From Vibrio tubiashii ATCC 19109 (lineage in GTDB: Bacteria > Pseudomonadota > Gammaproteobacteria > Enterobacterales > Vibrionaceae): a stretch of DNA of 64,000 bases. The stretch lies in assembly GCF_000772105.1 (NCBI RefSeq), contig NZ_CP009354.1, positions 558,001-622,000 on the forward strand, written 5' to 3'. Positions 28,467 through 41,574 of the stretch are shown here, piece after piece; within the stretch, counting starts at the first letter, position 1, and each line of letters starts with the position of its first letter. The notes under the pieces were generated by a model. It did no database searches, was not told the origin of the DNA, and worked only from the letters and a program-made list of their open reading frames with translations. A program made the position numbers and the translations under genes.

Positions 28467-29891
28467 TTAAGGCTGTTCTGCCACTCTGTTTAGCGCGGCT
28501 TGATTTTCCCTTATTAGCCTCAGCGAATTGAGTTGCTTGTAGATAATGAAATAGCGATTGATGTTAGAAACGTAATGCACGGGTTCTCTTCCTATGTTTC
28601 TTCTCGCCATGATTTCAACATTACGAAACCACTTATTCGGGTCATAACCATTCTTTTCTGCCAGTCGGCGCATCTTGCGAATATTAGCGGGGCCTGCGTT
28701 ATAGGCCGCAAGCGCGAAGTAGACTTGATCTTCAGGCAAGATATGTTGTTCGCTAAAGTAGCGGTCTTTAATAAATCGCATGTATTTCACACCGGCATGG
28801 ATGTTGTTATCGACTTGATAGATATCCGGAATATTGACGTTAGGGTCTTTCGCTGTGCTGGGTAAAACTTGCATAACGCCTACCGCGCCTTTGTGCGAAA
28901 CCTTGCTTTGATCTAGCCCTGATTCTTGAAAGCCTTGTGCCGAGATCATCAATGAGTCGAAACTGTATTGATCTGAATAGAGCTCGAAGATAGGCGTTAG
29001 GGATTCAAGTTTGTTGATGTGGTTAGGGTTTAAGATTCGTTTAAGCCATTGAGTGTTACCTAAGTACTTACCATAAATAACATTACCGAGAAGGGTGCCA
29101 GAGCGATAATCTTTGAGGTATTGGTTTACAAAGGCTTCTAGCTTAGGGCTATCTTTACGCATTGCCCAAGCGATCTGTCCTTCTTCACGCAGTGGAATAT
29201 TGGCGTGAATCTGGATGTTCTCCATCACCTTTAACCACAGCTCGGTCTTGTGGCTATCGAGTATGGTTGCGGGAATATGTCCTTGGTTGATCATCTCAAC
29301 CAGTTCGTAGTCTTGTAGTGTCTCTTCAATAAATCGAATTGTGATGGGCTGTAAAGATTGGCTATCGAGTTGTTGGTTAAGCTTTTGTAGGCTTTCAAAA
29401 TAACTGGAGCTTGCGCGAACCCATACTTCTTGTCCGCTCAATTGTTCCAACGAAAGAATCGGTTCAATGGCATTATGGGTAACCAGTAGCTCCTGCACGC
29501 CTTTTAAAACAGGGGCACTAAAATCGATTTTTTCTAGCCTTGATTGGGTAATGGTTAGGTTGGCGACAACTAAATCGCCGTATCCCTGCTCAAGGGATGG
29601 AATTAACTCGTCTCGATGGACGGGAATAATTTGCAAGTTGAAGTAAGAAGAGCGTTGACGCAGCTCTTTTTCAAAGTGATAGAGAAGTTCTGCGAGTATC
29701 CCTTTGGGTTTACCTCCTTCAACATAGTAAAAACCCAAATCAGCAGCGACGAGAACTCTGATGACGCCTTTCTTTTCAAGCGCAGGAAGATCGCCAAAAT
29801 AAGGTTGTTTCTTTAATGGCGACAAAGAAAGAGCTTGAGCGCACTGGATAGAAAGGAAGATTAATAAAACGGAAACAACTGCTCGCAGCAT
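28467..29891 (-). CDS. MltF-like lytic transglycosylase
   Basis: A 474-residue exported enzyme with a signal peptide (ends QCAQA), an N-terminal SBP_bac_3 solute-binding-like domain (about 35-265) and a C-terminal SLT domain (about 290-440). The catalytic glutamate is in QESGLDQSK, followed by GVMQVLPSTA and ALAAYNAGP. This is the MltF architecture, in which the binding domain senses ligand and regulates glycan cleavage. Vibrio usually carries another MltF elsewhere, so I leave the symbol blank. Confidence 0.9.
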   Translation of the reverse strand: MLRAVVSVLLIFLSIQCAQALSLSPLKKQPYFGDLPALEKKGVIRVLVAADLGFYYVEGGKPKGILAELLYHFEKELRQRSSYFNLQIIPVHRDELIPSLEQGYGDLVVANLTITQSRLEKIDFSAPVLKGVQELLVTHNAIEPILSLEQLSGQEVWVRASSSYFESLQKLNQQLDSQSLQPITIRFIEETLQDYELVEMINQGHIPATILDSHKTELWLKVMENIQIHANIPLREEGQIAWAMRKDSPKLEAFVNQYLKDYRSGTLLGNVIYGKYLGNTQWLKRILNPNHINKLESLTPIFELYSDQYSFDSLMISAQGFQESGLDQSKVSHKGAVGVMQVLPSTAKDPNVNIPDIYQVDNNIHAGVKYMRFIKDRYFSEQHILPEDQVYFALAAYNAGPANIRKMRRLAEKNGYDPNKWFRNVEIMARRNIGREPVHYVSNINRYFIIYKQLNSLRLIRENQAALNRVAEQP

Positions 29892-29961
29892 GACGGACCT
29901 CTAAACAACATTGATTAAAATGTAGTTGTAAAGTGGTGCAGGTGCAAAAATTAGGCATAAA

Positions 29962-29989
29962 AAAAGCGCCATACGATAAAGGCGCTTCT
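29962..29989 (-). terminator. Intrinsic terminator after bamD
   Basis: The stem AAGCGCC / GGCGCTT with a 10-base loop gives a T run on the minus strand. It is placed 18 bases after the bamD stop. Confidence 0.78.
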
Positions 29990-30006
29990 TCTATTAAATT
30001 AGCAAG

Positions 30007-30732
30007 TTACTGAGGGTTTAGCTCGATGAGCTCCTCAGTTCGTTTAACCGCATCTTCTAAACCTAGTTGCTGATAGGCTTCAAGCTGAATTTCTAAAGAC
30101 TTACGTGCTGCTTCTGTATCTGGGTAAGTCTTTTGTAGTTCTTGAGTACGATTAATCGCAGCAATCCAAGCTTCACGACGCAGGTAAAAATCCGCCGTTG
30201 CTAAGTCGTAATTCGCTAATCGATTTTTAAGTGCGTACATACGTTTTTGTGCATCTTCTGCATATGGGCTTGCAGGGTAACGCTCAAGTAGCTTCTTAAA
30301 GTCAGCAAATGCTTTTTTCACGGGCTCTGGATCGCGATCGCTACGATCCATGTTAAATACGTCATGCATAAAGTTACGATCTTGCGCCATATGAGTAAGG
30401 CCGCGCATATAAAGTACCCAATCTAATTTTTCATGGGTTGGGTTGAGGCGCATAAAGCGTTCAATTGTTGCTAAGCCTAGCGCTAAGTCGTCATTTTTGT
30501 AGTAGGCATAGATAAGGTCAAGTTGCACCTGCTCTGAGTAAGCACCAAATGGGTAGCGAGAATCTAGCGCTTCCAGTTTGCTAATTGCAGTCAGCCAGTT
30601 ACCACTTTGAAGCGAAACCTGTGCTTCTGAGTAAAGCTCAGATGGTGGCACATCTGGCACAACTTCTTCGCTGCTAGAGCAGCCTACCAGTACGGATAAT
30701 GCCAACAAACCAGATAAAGTATGCTTTTTCAT
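30007..30732 (-). CDS. bamD: Outer-membrane assembly lipoprotein BamD
   Basis: 241 residues. The start at 30732 gives a clean lipoprotein signal (MKKHTLSGLLALSVLVGC); the longer frame has no plausible signal. Five TPR-like repeats follow, beginning SELYSEAQVSLQSGNW and including RYPFGAYSEQVQLDLIYAYYK. It is an essential component of the BAM complex that folds beta-barrel proteins. It is divergent from rluD across 135 bp, as in E. coli. Confidence 0.96.
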   Translation of the reverse strand: MKKHTLSGLLALSVLVGCSSSEEVVPDVPPSELYSEAQVSLQSGNWLTAISKLEALDSRYPFGAYSEQVQLDLIYAYYKNDDLALGLATIERFMRLNPTHEKLDWVLYMRGLTHMAQDRNFMHDVFNMDRSDRDPEPVKKAFADFKKLLERYPASPYAEDAQKRMYALKNRLANYDLATADFYLRREAWIAAINRTQELQKTYPDTEAARKSLEIQLEAYQQLGLEDAVKRTEELIELNPQ

Positions 30733-30867
30733 GTCAGGATTCGATTCCTTGAGATAAATATTTCTGTTGCTTCCGTTACTTTCTGTGGCGTAACAGATAC
30801 AATGTCCAAATAGTATATTTTTCCACAGTAGTGACAATTAGTCTCACAGTTTTTAAAAAAGTTCGAT

Positions 30868-31848
30868 ATGGCTCAGCAGATTGAATTAACAAATACAGTA
30901 AAAGATAGCCAATTAGGTCAGCGTTTAGACCAAGCTATCGCCGAATTATTCGCCGACTTCTCACGTTCTCGCCTCAAAGAATGGCTCCTGAATGGTAAAG
31001 TTCAAGTGAACGGAGAGGTAATCACCAAGCCACGCACCAAAGTGATGGGCGGCGAAGAGATTACTCTGCAAGCGGAACTTGAAGATGAAGAGCGTTGGGA
31101 AGCGCAAGATATTCCATTAGACATCGTTTATGAAGATGACGACATCATGGTGATCAATAAGCCTCGTGGTTTTGTAGTTCACCCGGGTGCCGGAACGCCA
31201 GATGGTACTGTGCTCAACGCATTGCTCCATCATTATCCTGATATCGCGGAAGTCCCGCGTGCGGGTATCGTGCATCGTCTTGATAAAGACACCACAGGCT
31301 TGATGGTGGTTGCAAAGACAGTTCCTGCTCAAACACGTTTGGTTCGCGCCCTTCAGAAAAAGCGTAACTTCGTTCGTGAGTATGAAGCGATTGCAATCGG
31401 CCGTATGACCGCGGGTGGTCGTGTTGAACAACCAATTGGTCGACACTCGACGAAACGTACCTTGATGGCAGTAAGCCCAATGGGTAAACCGGCAATCACG
31501 CATTATCGAGTAGCGGAACATTTCCGCGAGCATACTCGCATTCGTCTTCGCCTAGAAACCGGACGTACTCACCAAATCCGTGTTCATATGTCTTATCTGC
31601 AGCATCCACTTCTAGGTGACACTGCATACGGTGGTCGTGCTCGTATACCAAGCGGAGCTTCGCAAGAGTTGGCAGAACACATTCGCTCTTTTGACCGCCA
31701 AGCTCTGCATGCGGTGATGCTTAAGTTCGAACACCCAATCACGGGTGAAGAAGTTGAGTTCCACGCACCAGTGCCTGACGACATGGTAGAAATGGCAGAA
31801 GCACTTCGCCAAGATACCCGTGAGCATGGCTTAGAAGACGAGTACTAA
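30868..31848 (+). CDS. rluD: 23S rRNA pseudouridine synthase RluD
   Basis: A 326-residue enzyme that makes pseudouridines 1911, 1915 and 1917 in helix 69 of 23S rRNA. It has an N-terminal S4 RNA-binding domain (about 15-75) and a RluA-family catalytic domain with the active-site aspartate in HRLDKDTTGLMVVAK. The ETGRTHQIRVH motif is intact. pgeF follows after 4 bases, so the two are probably co-translated. Confidence 0.97.
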   Translation: MAQQIELTNTVKDSQLGQRLDQAIAELFADFSRSRLKEWLLNGKVQVNGEVITKPRTKVMGGEEITLQAELEDEERWEAQDIPLDIVYEDDDIMVINKPRGFVVHPGAGTPDGTVLNALLHHYPDIAEVPRAGIVHRLDKDTTGLMVVAKTVPAQTRLVRALQKKRNFVREYEAIAIGRMTAGGRVEQPIGRHSTKRTLMAVSPMGKPAITHYRVAEHFREHTRIRLRLETGRTHQIRVHMSYLQHPLLGDTAYGGRARIPSGASQELAEHIRSFDRQALHAVMLKFEHPITGEEVEFHAPVPDDMVEMAEALRQDTREHGLEDEY

Positions 31849-31852
31849 ACCT

Positions 31853-32581
31853 ATGGATCTGATCGTTCCTAACTGGCCAGTTGCAAAACAGATTAAAGCC
31901 CTTGCTTCGACGCGATGTGACGGCTTTTCGACTGGCGTGTACCAAGGTTTGAACTTAGGTACTCATGTTGGGGACGAACTGGCAAAGGTTGAACAGAATC
32001 GTCAATGGCTCACAGAACAGGCAAACATGCCAAGTGCGCCTGTTTGGCTCAATCAAACTCATTCGACAGTCGTTGAAGAGGTGAATGCTCCAACCCGTCA
32101 GGTGCTAAATGCTGATGGAGTTTTCACTTCCACTACTAATGTTGTCTGCTCGGCAATGACAGCGGATTGTTTACCTGTGCTGCTAACCAATGTTCAGGGA
32201 ACGCAAGTTGCTGCTGTTCATGCTGGATGGCGTGGGCTTGCCAGCGGCATTGTTGAAAATGCGGTTGAAAAGTTTGATGGTGAAGTCATGGCCTGGATTG
32301 GACCTGCTATCGGTGCTCAAGTATTCGAGGTAGGTAAAGATGTTGTTGACGCCTTCGTTTCTGTCGAAGCAAAGGCGATGGCGGCATTTATTCCACGCAA
32401 GCAAGAAGGGAAGTGGCTAGCTGATATGAATCAACTGGTTACGCAAAGATTGCAACGAGCAGGAGTGAATCAAGTTTATTACAGCGAACTGTGTACTTTT
32501 GAAGATGCAGAGCGCTTTTACTCCTATCGTCGCGATGGGGTAACTGGGCGCCAAGCGACATTTATCTGGATTGAAAATTAA
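31853..32581 (+). CDS. pgeF: Peptidoglycan editing factor PgeF (YfiH, multicopper oxidoreductase fold)
   Basis: A 242-residue DUF152/YfiH protein. The metal-binding residues lie in QTHSTVV, TADCLPVLL and HAGWRGLASG. E. coli PgeF keeps L-serine from misincorporating into the peptidoglycan stem peptide; other homologues show purine nucleoside phosphorylase or laccase-like activity. It sits 4 bases after rluD and before clpB, the same order as in E. coli. Confidence 0.94.
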   Translation: MDLIVPNWPVAKQIKALASTRCDGFSTGVYQGLNLGTHVGDELAKVEQNRQWLTEQANMPSAPVWLNQTHSTVVEEVNAPTRQVLNADGVFTSTTNVVCSAMTADCLPVLLTNVQGTQVAAVHAGWRGLASGIVENAVEKFDGEVMAWIGPAIGAQVFEVGKDVVDAFVSVEAKAMAAFIPRKQEGKWLADMNQLVTQRLQRAGVNQVYYSELCTFEDAERFYSYRRDGVTGRQATFIWIEN

Positions 32582-32616
32582 TCGTCTGTTTTCATAGCGG
32601 AAACAGACTCTCTCCC

Positions 32617-32646
32617 CTTGAAATTCCCGCCTAGCGTATCCATCTT
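32617..32646 (+). promoter_or_regulatory. Sigma-32 type promoter of clpB
   Basis: CTTGAAA (32617-32623), N14, then a CCATCT box (32640-32645) resembles the heat-shock consensus CTTGAAA-N11-15-CCCCATnT. It lies about 50 bases upstream of clpB, which is heat-shock controlled in related bacteria. Confidence 0.6.
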
Positions 32647-32693
32647 TCATACTGATTAGTTAATTTTTTCTCAGTTGAGGTAGGAAGGTAGGT

Positions 32694-35267
32694 ATGCGTC
32701 TTGACAGATTTACTAGCAAATTCCAAATCGCTATATCTGACGCTCAATCATTGGCTTTAGGCCGAGATCATCAATACATCGAACCTGTGCATCTAATGGT
32801 GGCACTGATGGATCAAAATGGCAGCCCAATTCGCCCACTTTTGACCATGCTTAATGTTGATGTTACCCATTTACGCTCTAAGTTAAGCGAAATTCTAGAC
32901 CGATTACCTAAAGTGAGTGGTATCGGTGGGGATGTGCAGCTATCGAGTGCGATGGGCACCATGTTTAACTTGTGCGATAAAGTTGCACAGAAACGTCAAG
33001 ATGCTTATATCTCATCTGAAGTATTCCTGCTTGCCGCCTTAGAAGATAAGGGGGCTTTAGGCGCTCTGCTAAAAGAACTGGGTCTAACAGAGGCTAATGT
33101 TGCTGAAGCAATAGATAAAGTTCGTGGTGGACAAAAAATCAATGACCCAAACGCTGAAGAGTTACGCCAAGCTTTAGAGAAGTTCACCATCGATCTCACG
33201 GAGCGTGCAGAGCAAGGTAAGCTTGACCCCGTTATCGGCCGTGATGACGAGATTCGTCGTACGATCCAAGTCTTGCAGCGCCGAACCAAAAACAATCCGG
33301 TGATTATTGGTGAACCTGGTGTTGGTAAAACAGCAATTGTTGAAGGTCTTGCTCAGCGAATCATTAATAACGAAGTGCCTGAAGGTCTTCGTGGTCGCCG
33401 GGTACTCTCTTTAGATATGGGCGCACTGGTGGCTGGGGCTAAGTATCGCGGCGAGTTTGAAGAACGCCTTAAGTCGGTATTGAATGAACTGTCTAAAGAA
33501 GAGGGTAACGTCATCCTCTTTATTGATGAAATTCATACCATGGTTGGAGCAGGTAAAGGTGAAGGCTCGATGGATGCAGGCAATATGCTTAAACCTGCAC
33601 TTGCCCGTGGTGAGCTTCACTGTGTTGGCGCGACGACACTGGACGAATATCGACAATATATAGAGAAAGACCCTGCGCTTGAGCGCCGCTTCCAAAAAGT
33701 GATCGTTGATGAGCCGAGTGTAGAAGATACCGTAGCGATTTTACGTGGCTTGAAGGAACGCTATGAGCTTCACCACCATGTAGAGATAACTGACCCTGCG
33801 ATTGTAGCGGCTGCAAGCCTATCTCATCGTTACGTCTCTGATCGTCAGCTTCCGGATAAAGCGATTGACCTTATTGATGAGGCGGCTTCGAGCATCCGCA
33901 TGCAGATCGACTCTAAACCAGAATCGCTCGACAAGTTAGAACGCAAGATCATTCAGCTTAAGATTGAACAGCAAGCCCTAACCAATGAACATGATGACGC
34001 AAGTGAAAAGCGTCTAACCATCTTAAATGATGAATTGGCCGAGAAAGAGCGCGCGTTTGCCGAACTTGAAGAAGTTTGGAATGCAGAAAAAGCGGCCTTG
34101 TCTGGTACTCAACATATTAAGTCGGAGTTAGAACAAGCACGAATGGATATGGAGTTTGCTCGCCGTGCGGGTGACCTCAATAGAATGTCCGAGCTTCAAT
34201 ATGGCCGTATTCCAGAACTCGAAAAGCAGCTCGATCTTGCGACTCAGGCAGAAATGCAAGAGATGACTTTATTACGTAATAAAGTCACGGATAACGAAAT
34301 CGCTGATGTTTTGTCGAAGCAAACAGGTATTCCTGTGTCTAAGATGCTTGAAGCAGAGAAAGAAAAACTGCTGCGTATGGAAGATGTGCTGCACAAACGT
34401 GTTATTGGTCAAACTGAAGCCGTTGAAGTTGTGGCGAATGCGATTCGTCGCAGCCGAGCAGGCTTATCCGATCCAAATCAACCCATTGGCTCATTCTTAT
34501 TCTTAGGTCCAACAGGCGTTGGTAAAACGGAACTATGCAAAACGTTAGCAAGCTTTATGTTTGATAGTGAAGATGCAATGGTACGTATCGACATGTCCGA
34601 GTTTATGGAGAAACACTCCGTTGCTCGTTTAGTCGGTGCGCCCCCTGGTTATGTTGGCTATGAAGAGGGCGGTTACTTAACAGAGGCCGTTCGTCGTAAG
34701 CCATATTCAGTGATCTTGTTAGATGAAGTAGAGAAGGCGCATCCAGACGTTTTCAATATATTGCTACAAGTGCTAGATGATGGTCGTCTCACCGATGGAC
34801 AAGGTCGAACGGTCGATTTCCGTAATACCGTTGTTATCATGACCTCCAACTTGGGCTCAACTCGAATTCAAGAAAACTTTGGTTCTTTGGATTATCAGGG
34901 AATGAAAGAGCAGGTGATGGATGTGGTCGGCAAGCATTTCCGCCCAGAGTTCCTTAATCGTGTTGATGAAAGTGTTGTCTTCCATCCATTAGGTCAGGAC
35001 CACATCAAGTCAATAGCCTCTATTCAATTGGAACGTTTATCTAAGAGAATGGAAGAGAAAGGTTATTCACTCGATGTTTCTGATAAAGCGCTAGATCTGA
35101 TTGCTCAAGTGGGCTTTGATCCTGTGTATGGTGCAAGACCACTTAAAAGAGCTATTCAGCAGAGCGTAGAAAATCCATTAGCTAAAGCAATTCTAGCTGG
35201 GAAAGTCATACCGGATAAACCGGTCAAACTACTGGTGAACAACGATCAGATTATCGCGCATCAGTAA
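32694..35267 (+). CDS. clpB: Disaggregase ClpB
   Basis: An 857-residue Hsp100 AAA+ chaperone with a Clp N-domain (1-145), NBD1 (Walker [10 protein letters not shown], Walker [10 protein letters not shown]), a long coiled-coil M-domain (about 400-530, the ClpB hallmark) and NBD2 ([18 protein letters not shown]). It extracts polypeptides from aggregates together with DnaK. It lacks the ClpP-binding IGF loop of ClpA. A heat-shock-type promoter precedes it and a terminator follows. Confidence 0.98.
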   Translation: MRLDRFTSKFQIAISDAQSLALGRDHQYIEPVHLMVALMDQNGSPIRPLLTMLNVDVTHLRSKLSEILDRLPKVSGIGGDVQLSSAMGTMFNLCDKVAQKRQDAYISSEVFLLAALEDKGALGALLKELGLTEANVAEAIDKVRGGQKINDPNAEELRQALEKFTIDLTERAEQGKLDPVIGRDDEIRRTIQVLQRRTKNNPVIIGEPGVGKTAIVEGLAQRIINNEVPEGLRGRRVLSLDMGALVAGAKYRGEFEERLKSVLNELSKEEGNVILFIDEIHTMVGAGKGEGSMDAGNMLKPALARGELHCVGATTLDEYRQYIEKDPALERRFQKVIVDEPSVEDTVAILRGLKERYELHHHVEITDPAIVAAASLSHRYVSDRQLPDKAIDLIDEAASSIRMQIDSKPESLDKLERKIIQLKIEQQALTNEHDDASEKRLTILNDELAEKERAFAELEEVWNAEKAALSGTQHIKSELEQARMDMEFARRAGDLNRMSELQYGRIPELEKQLDLATQAEMQEMTLLRNKVTDNEIADVLSKQTGIPVSKMLEAEKEKLLRMEDVLHKRVIGQTEAVEVVANAIRRSRAGLSDPNQPIGSFLFLGPTGVGKTELCKTLASFMFDSEDAMVRIDMSEFMEKHSVARLVGAPPGYVGYEEGGYLTEAVRRKPYSVILLDEVEKAHPDVFNILLQVLDDGRLTDGQGRTVDFRNTVVIMTSNLGSTRIQENFGSLDYQGMKEQVMDVVGKHFRPEFLNRVDESVVFHPLGQDHIKSIASIQLERLSKRMEEKGYSLDVSDKALDLIAQVGFDPVYGARPLKRAIQQSVENPLAKAILAGKVIPDKPVKLLVNNDQIIAHQ

Positions 35268-35287
35268 ATCTACAGGTTGAACAAGAA

Positions 35288-35316
35288 AAAGAGCCCTGTT
35301 TATGGGCTCTTTTGTT
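35288..35316 (+). terminator. Intrinsic terminator after clpB
   Basis: The stem AAAGAGCCC / GGGCTCTTT with a 7-base loop is followed by TTGTTTTC. It isolates clpB from the rRNA promoters. Confidence 0.87.
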
Positions 35317-35386
35317 TTCTTTTTAGACTTATTGTTCGTTTGCTGAGCGAACGGATTAAAGTTGGTGATTTTTTTTGATTTTGCTC

Positions 35387-35414
35387 TTGTGCTTCAAAGC
35401 TAACTCTCTATAAT
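35387..35414 (+). promoter_or_regulatory. rRNA operon promoter P1 (candidate)
   Basis: TTGTGC, a 16-bp spacer and a perfect TATAAT at 35409-35414 are followed by the GC-rich discriminator GCGCCTCC. The upstream A/T tract (35360-35380) could be an UP element. Confidence 0.65.
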
Positions 35415-35511
35415 GCGCCTCCGTTGTCAGGGGATACCGAGCTGAAAAGCAATGACAACTGAGACGGTGAAAGTTAAGCATTAACTTTCGAAGAAATAAC
35501 GAAAAAAGTGT

Positions 35512-35539
35512 TTGACACTGGAAGTTATATCGATAAAAT
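35512..35539 (+). promoter_or_regulatory. rRNA operon promoter P2 (candidate)
   Basis: TTGACA, a 16-bp spacer and TAAAAT are followed by a G+C discriminator (GGCCGTCCG) typical of stringently controlled promoters. About 30 bases later AGTTCTTTAA (35571-35580) resembles a leader boxA antitermination site. ATCAATCTGTGTGG (35593-35606) pairs with CCACACAGATTGAT (37394-37407) beyond 16S to form the RNase III processing stalk. Confidence 0.75.
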
Positions 35540-35815
35540 GGCCGTCCGTTTTGAGCAGAGCCCAAAACGAAGTTCTTTAAAAATATAGACCTATCAATCT
35601 GTGTGGGCACTCGTTGATGATAATCCAATTAGAAATTTCTCTAAATAAAGAGGGGTTTCAAATTAGGTTTCAATGATACGAAGTGACCATTCGAATTGGG
35701 AAGCAGCCTTGAGCTGTTTTGTTTTGCTTTTTCAAAAGTGAAAACCAATAAGAGCACAGTCAATTCAAACATTACTTTATGTAATGTTCAGTATTCATTG
35801 AGCCGACAAAATCTT

Positions 35816-37368
<1,553 letters not shown>

Positions 37369-37429
37369 TACGATGATTACTCACGATGAGTGTCCACACA
37401 GATTGATATGTCTTTATTAGAGCTTTGAA

Positions 37430-37505
37430 GGGGCTATAGCTCAGCTGGGAGAGCGCTTCGCTGGCAGCGAAGAGGTCATCGGTTCGATCCCGATTAGCTC
37501 CACCA
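37430..37505 (+). tRNA. tRNA-Ala (GGC)
   Basis: 76 bases with an encoded CCA. Anticodon arm CTTCG-CTGGCAG-CGAAG gives anticodon GGC. Acceptor stem GGGGCTA/TAGCTCC and T arm ATCGGTTCGATCCCGAT are intact. It lies in the 16S-23S spacer. E. coli spacers instead use the UGC isoacceptor for alanine. Confidence 0.95.
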
Positions 37506-37526
37506 ATTTCCGTCTGGAAATTCAGT

Positions 37527-37602
37527 GTCCCGTTCGTCTAGAGGCCTAGGACACCGCCCTTTCACGGCGGTAACAGGGGTTCGACTCCCCTACGGGATAC
37601 CA
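37527..37602 (+). tRNA. tRNA-Glu (TTC)
   Basis: 76 bases with an encoded CCA. Anticodon arm CCGCC-CTTTCAC-GGCGG gives TTC. The acceptor stem GTCCCGT/ACGGGAT contains a G1-U72 wobble and A73 discriminator. It is the second spacer tRNA, 21 bases after tRNA-Ala. Confidence 0.95.
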
Positions 37603-37656
37603 TCTTTAAGCATTCTTATGAGTGTGTTTAAAAATGGTTACCTCATTGAGGTGATT

Positions 37657-37668
37657 TGCTCTTTAACA
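37657..37668 (+). promoter_or_regulatory. boxA antitermination site in the 16S-23S spacer
   Basis: TGCTCTTTAACA exactly matches the consensus boxA bound by NusB-NusE. It lies about 210 bases upstream of 23S rRNA. Confidence 0.85.
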
Positions 37669-37878
37669 ATTTGGAAAGCTGACGAATAACAACAATCCCC
37701 ATCTCTATGAGATGCGTTGTTATTCAAATTAAAAGTTCTCAAATCCTAAAACTATGTTTTAGGTACCAACACACATTCAAGTGTTCTTGGAAATTTGAGT
37801 CCGGCAAAATCGTGTCTGCACATGTATAAAAATGCAGACAACTTTGGTTGTTTAAACAGAGACCCTTTGGGGTTGTAT

Positions 37879-40768
<2,890 letters not shown>

Positions 40769-40856
40769 ACAACACCCAAAGGGTTTTGATGGACTCAAAG
40801 CAAGAACTTTGAATGTGTAATTACAGAACTTAAAACAGCTTTCCGAATTAAGAATT

Positions 40857-40976
40857 TGCTTGGCGACCATAGCGATTTGGACCCACCTGATTCCATGCCG
40901 AACTCAGAAGTGAAACGAATTAGCGCCGATGGTAGTGTGGGGCTTCCCCATGTGAGAGTAGGACATCGCCAGGCTT
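40857..40976 (+). rRNA. rrf: 5S ribosomal RNA
   Basis: About 120 bases. The ends TGCTTGGCGACC and CATCGCCAGGCTT pair, and CCGAACTCAGAAGTGAAAC is the conserved loop. It follows 23S by about 90 bases. Confidence 0.97.
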
Positions 40977-41005
40977 TAAATTTAGACTTAGAGTCTAACC
41001 AGTGC

Positions 41006-41082
41006 GGAGCGGTAGTTCAGTTGGTTAGAATACCGGCCTGTCACGCCGGGGGTCGCGGGTTCGAGTCCCGTCCGCTCCGCCA
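41006..41082 (+). tRNA. tRNA-Asp (GTC)
   Basis: 77 bases with CCA. Anticodon arm CCGGC-CTGTCAC-GCCGG. Acceptor GGAGCGG/CCGCTCC. It is a distal tRNA of the rRNA operon, as in E. coli rrnC. Confidence 0.96.
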
Positions 41083-41118
41083 CTTATTTAGAGAGTCGTC
41101 TCATTAAACACGAACTAC

Positions 41119-41195
<77 letters not shown>

Positions 41196-41201
41196 TATTC
41201 G

Positions 41202-41231
41202 AAAGCCTCAGCAGAAATGCTGAGGCTTTTT
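41202..41231 (+). terminator. rRNA operon terminator
   Basis: The stem AAAGCCTCAGC / GCTGAGGCTTT with an AGAAAT loop and T run. The same hairpin is repeated at 41326-41355. Confidence 0.88.
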
Positions 41232-41250
41232 TTCGTATGCGAGCTTCAAA

Positions 41251-41558
41251 GCAAAGCAGCGGATTCCGCCACTACCAAAGACGCGCGTGTTTCAAGTTCG
41301 AGTCTTTCCATCCTTGGCATCTTCGAAAGCCTCAGCAGAAATGCTGAGGCTTTTTTCGTATGCGTGTCAAACCAAAGTAGCGGATTCCCCCAATACCAAA
41401 ACATGCGCGTGTTGGGAGTTTGAATTTGTCCACCCCTGCCATATTCTAGAGCCTTTTTCTTTGTAGCAAGAAAAGATCAGCGGACTCCGACACTACCTAA
41501 ACATCTATATGCTGCAAGCTGGAGTGTCAGCCTAGTCAGATCTTTCCATTCCTGCCAT
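41251..41558 (+). repeat. Three decaying partial tRNA-Trp copies with a duplicated terminator
   Basis: After the intact tRNA-Trp and terminator, similar units recur. Copy A (41251-41320) is followed by an identical terminator stem (41326-41353) exactly 124 bp after the first. Copy B (41371-41446) has a 3' half nearly identical to tRNA-Trp (CGCGTGTTGGGAGTTTGAAT, then CCACCCCTGCCATATTC). Copy C (41471-41558) is more diverged. All three carry about 9 extra bases in the anticodon loop, between ATTCC and AAA, so none can be a working tRNA-Trp. The rest of the 41196-41574 gap holds nothing else I can support. Confidence 0.8.
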
Positions 41559-41574
41559 ATATTGAGAATCCCGT

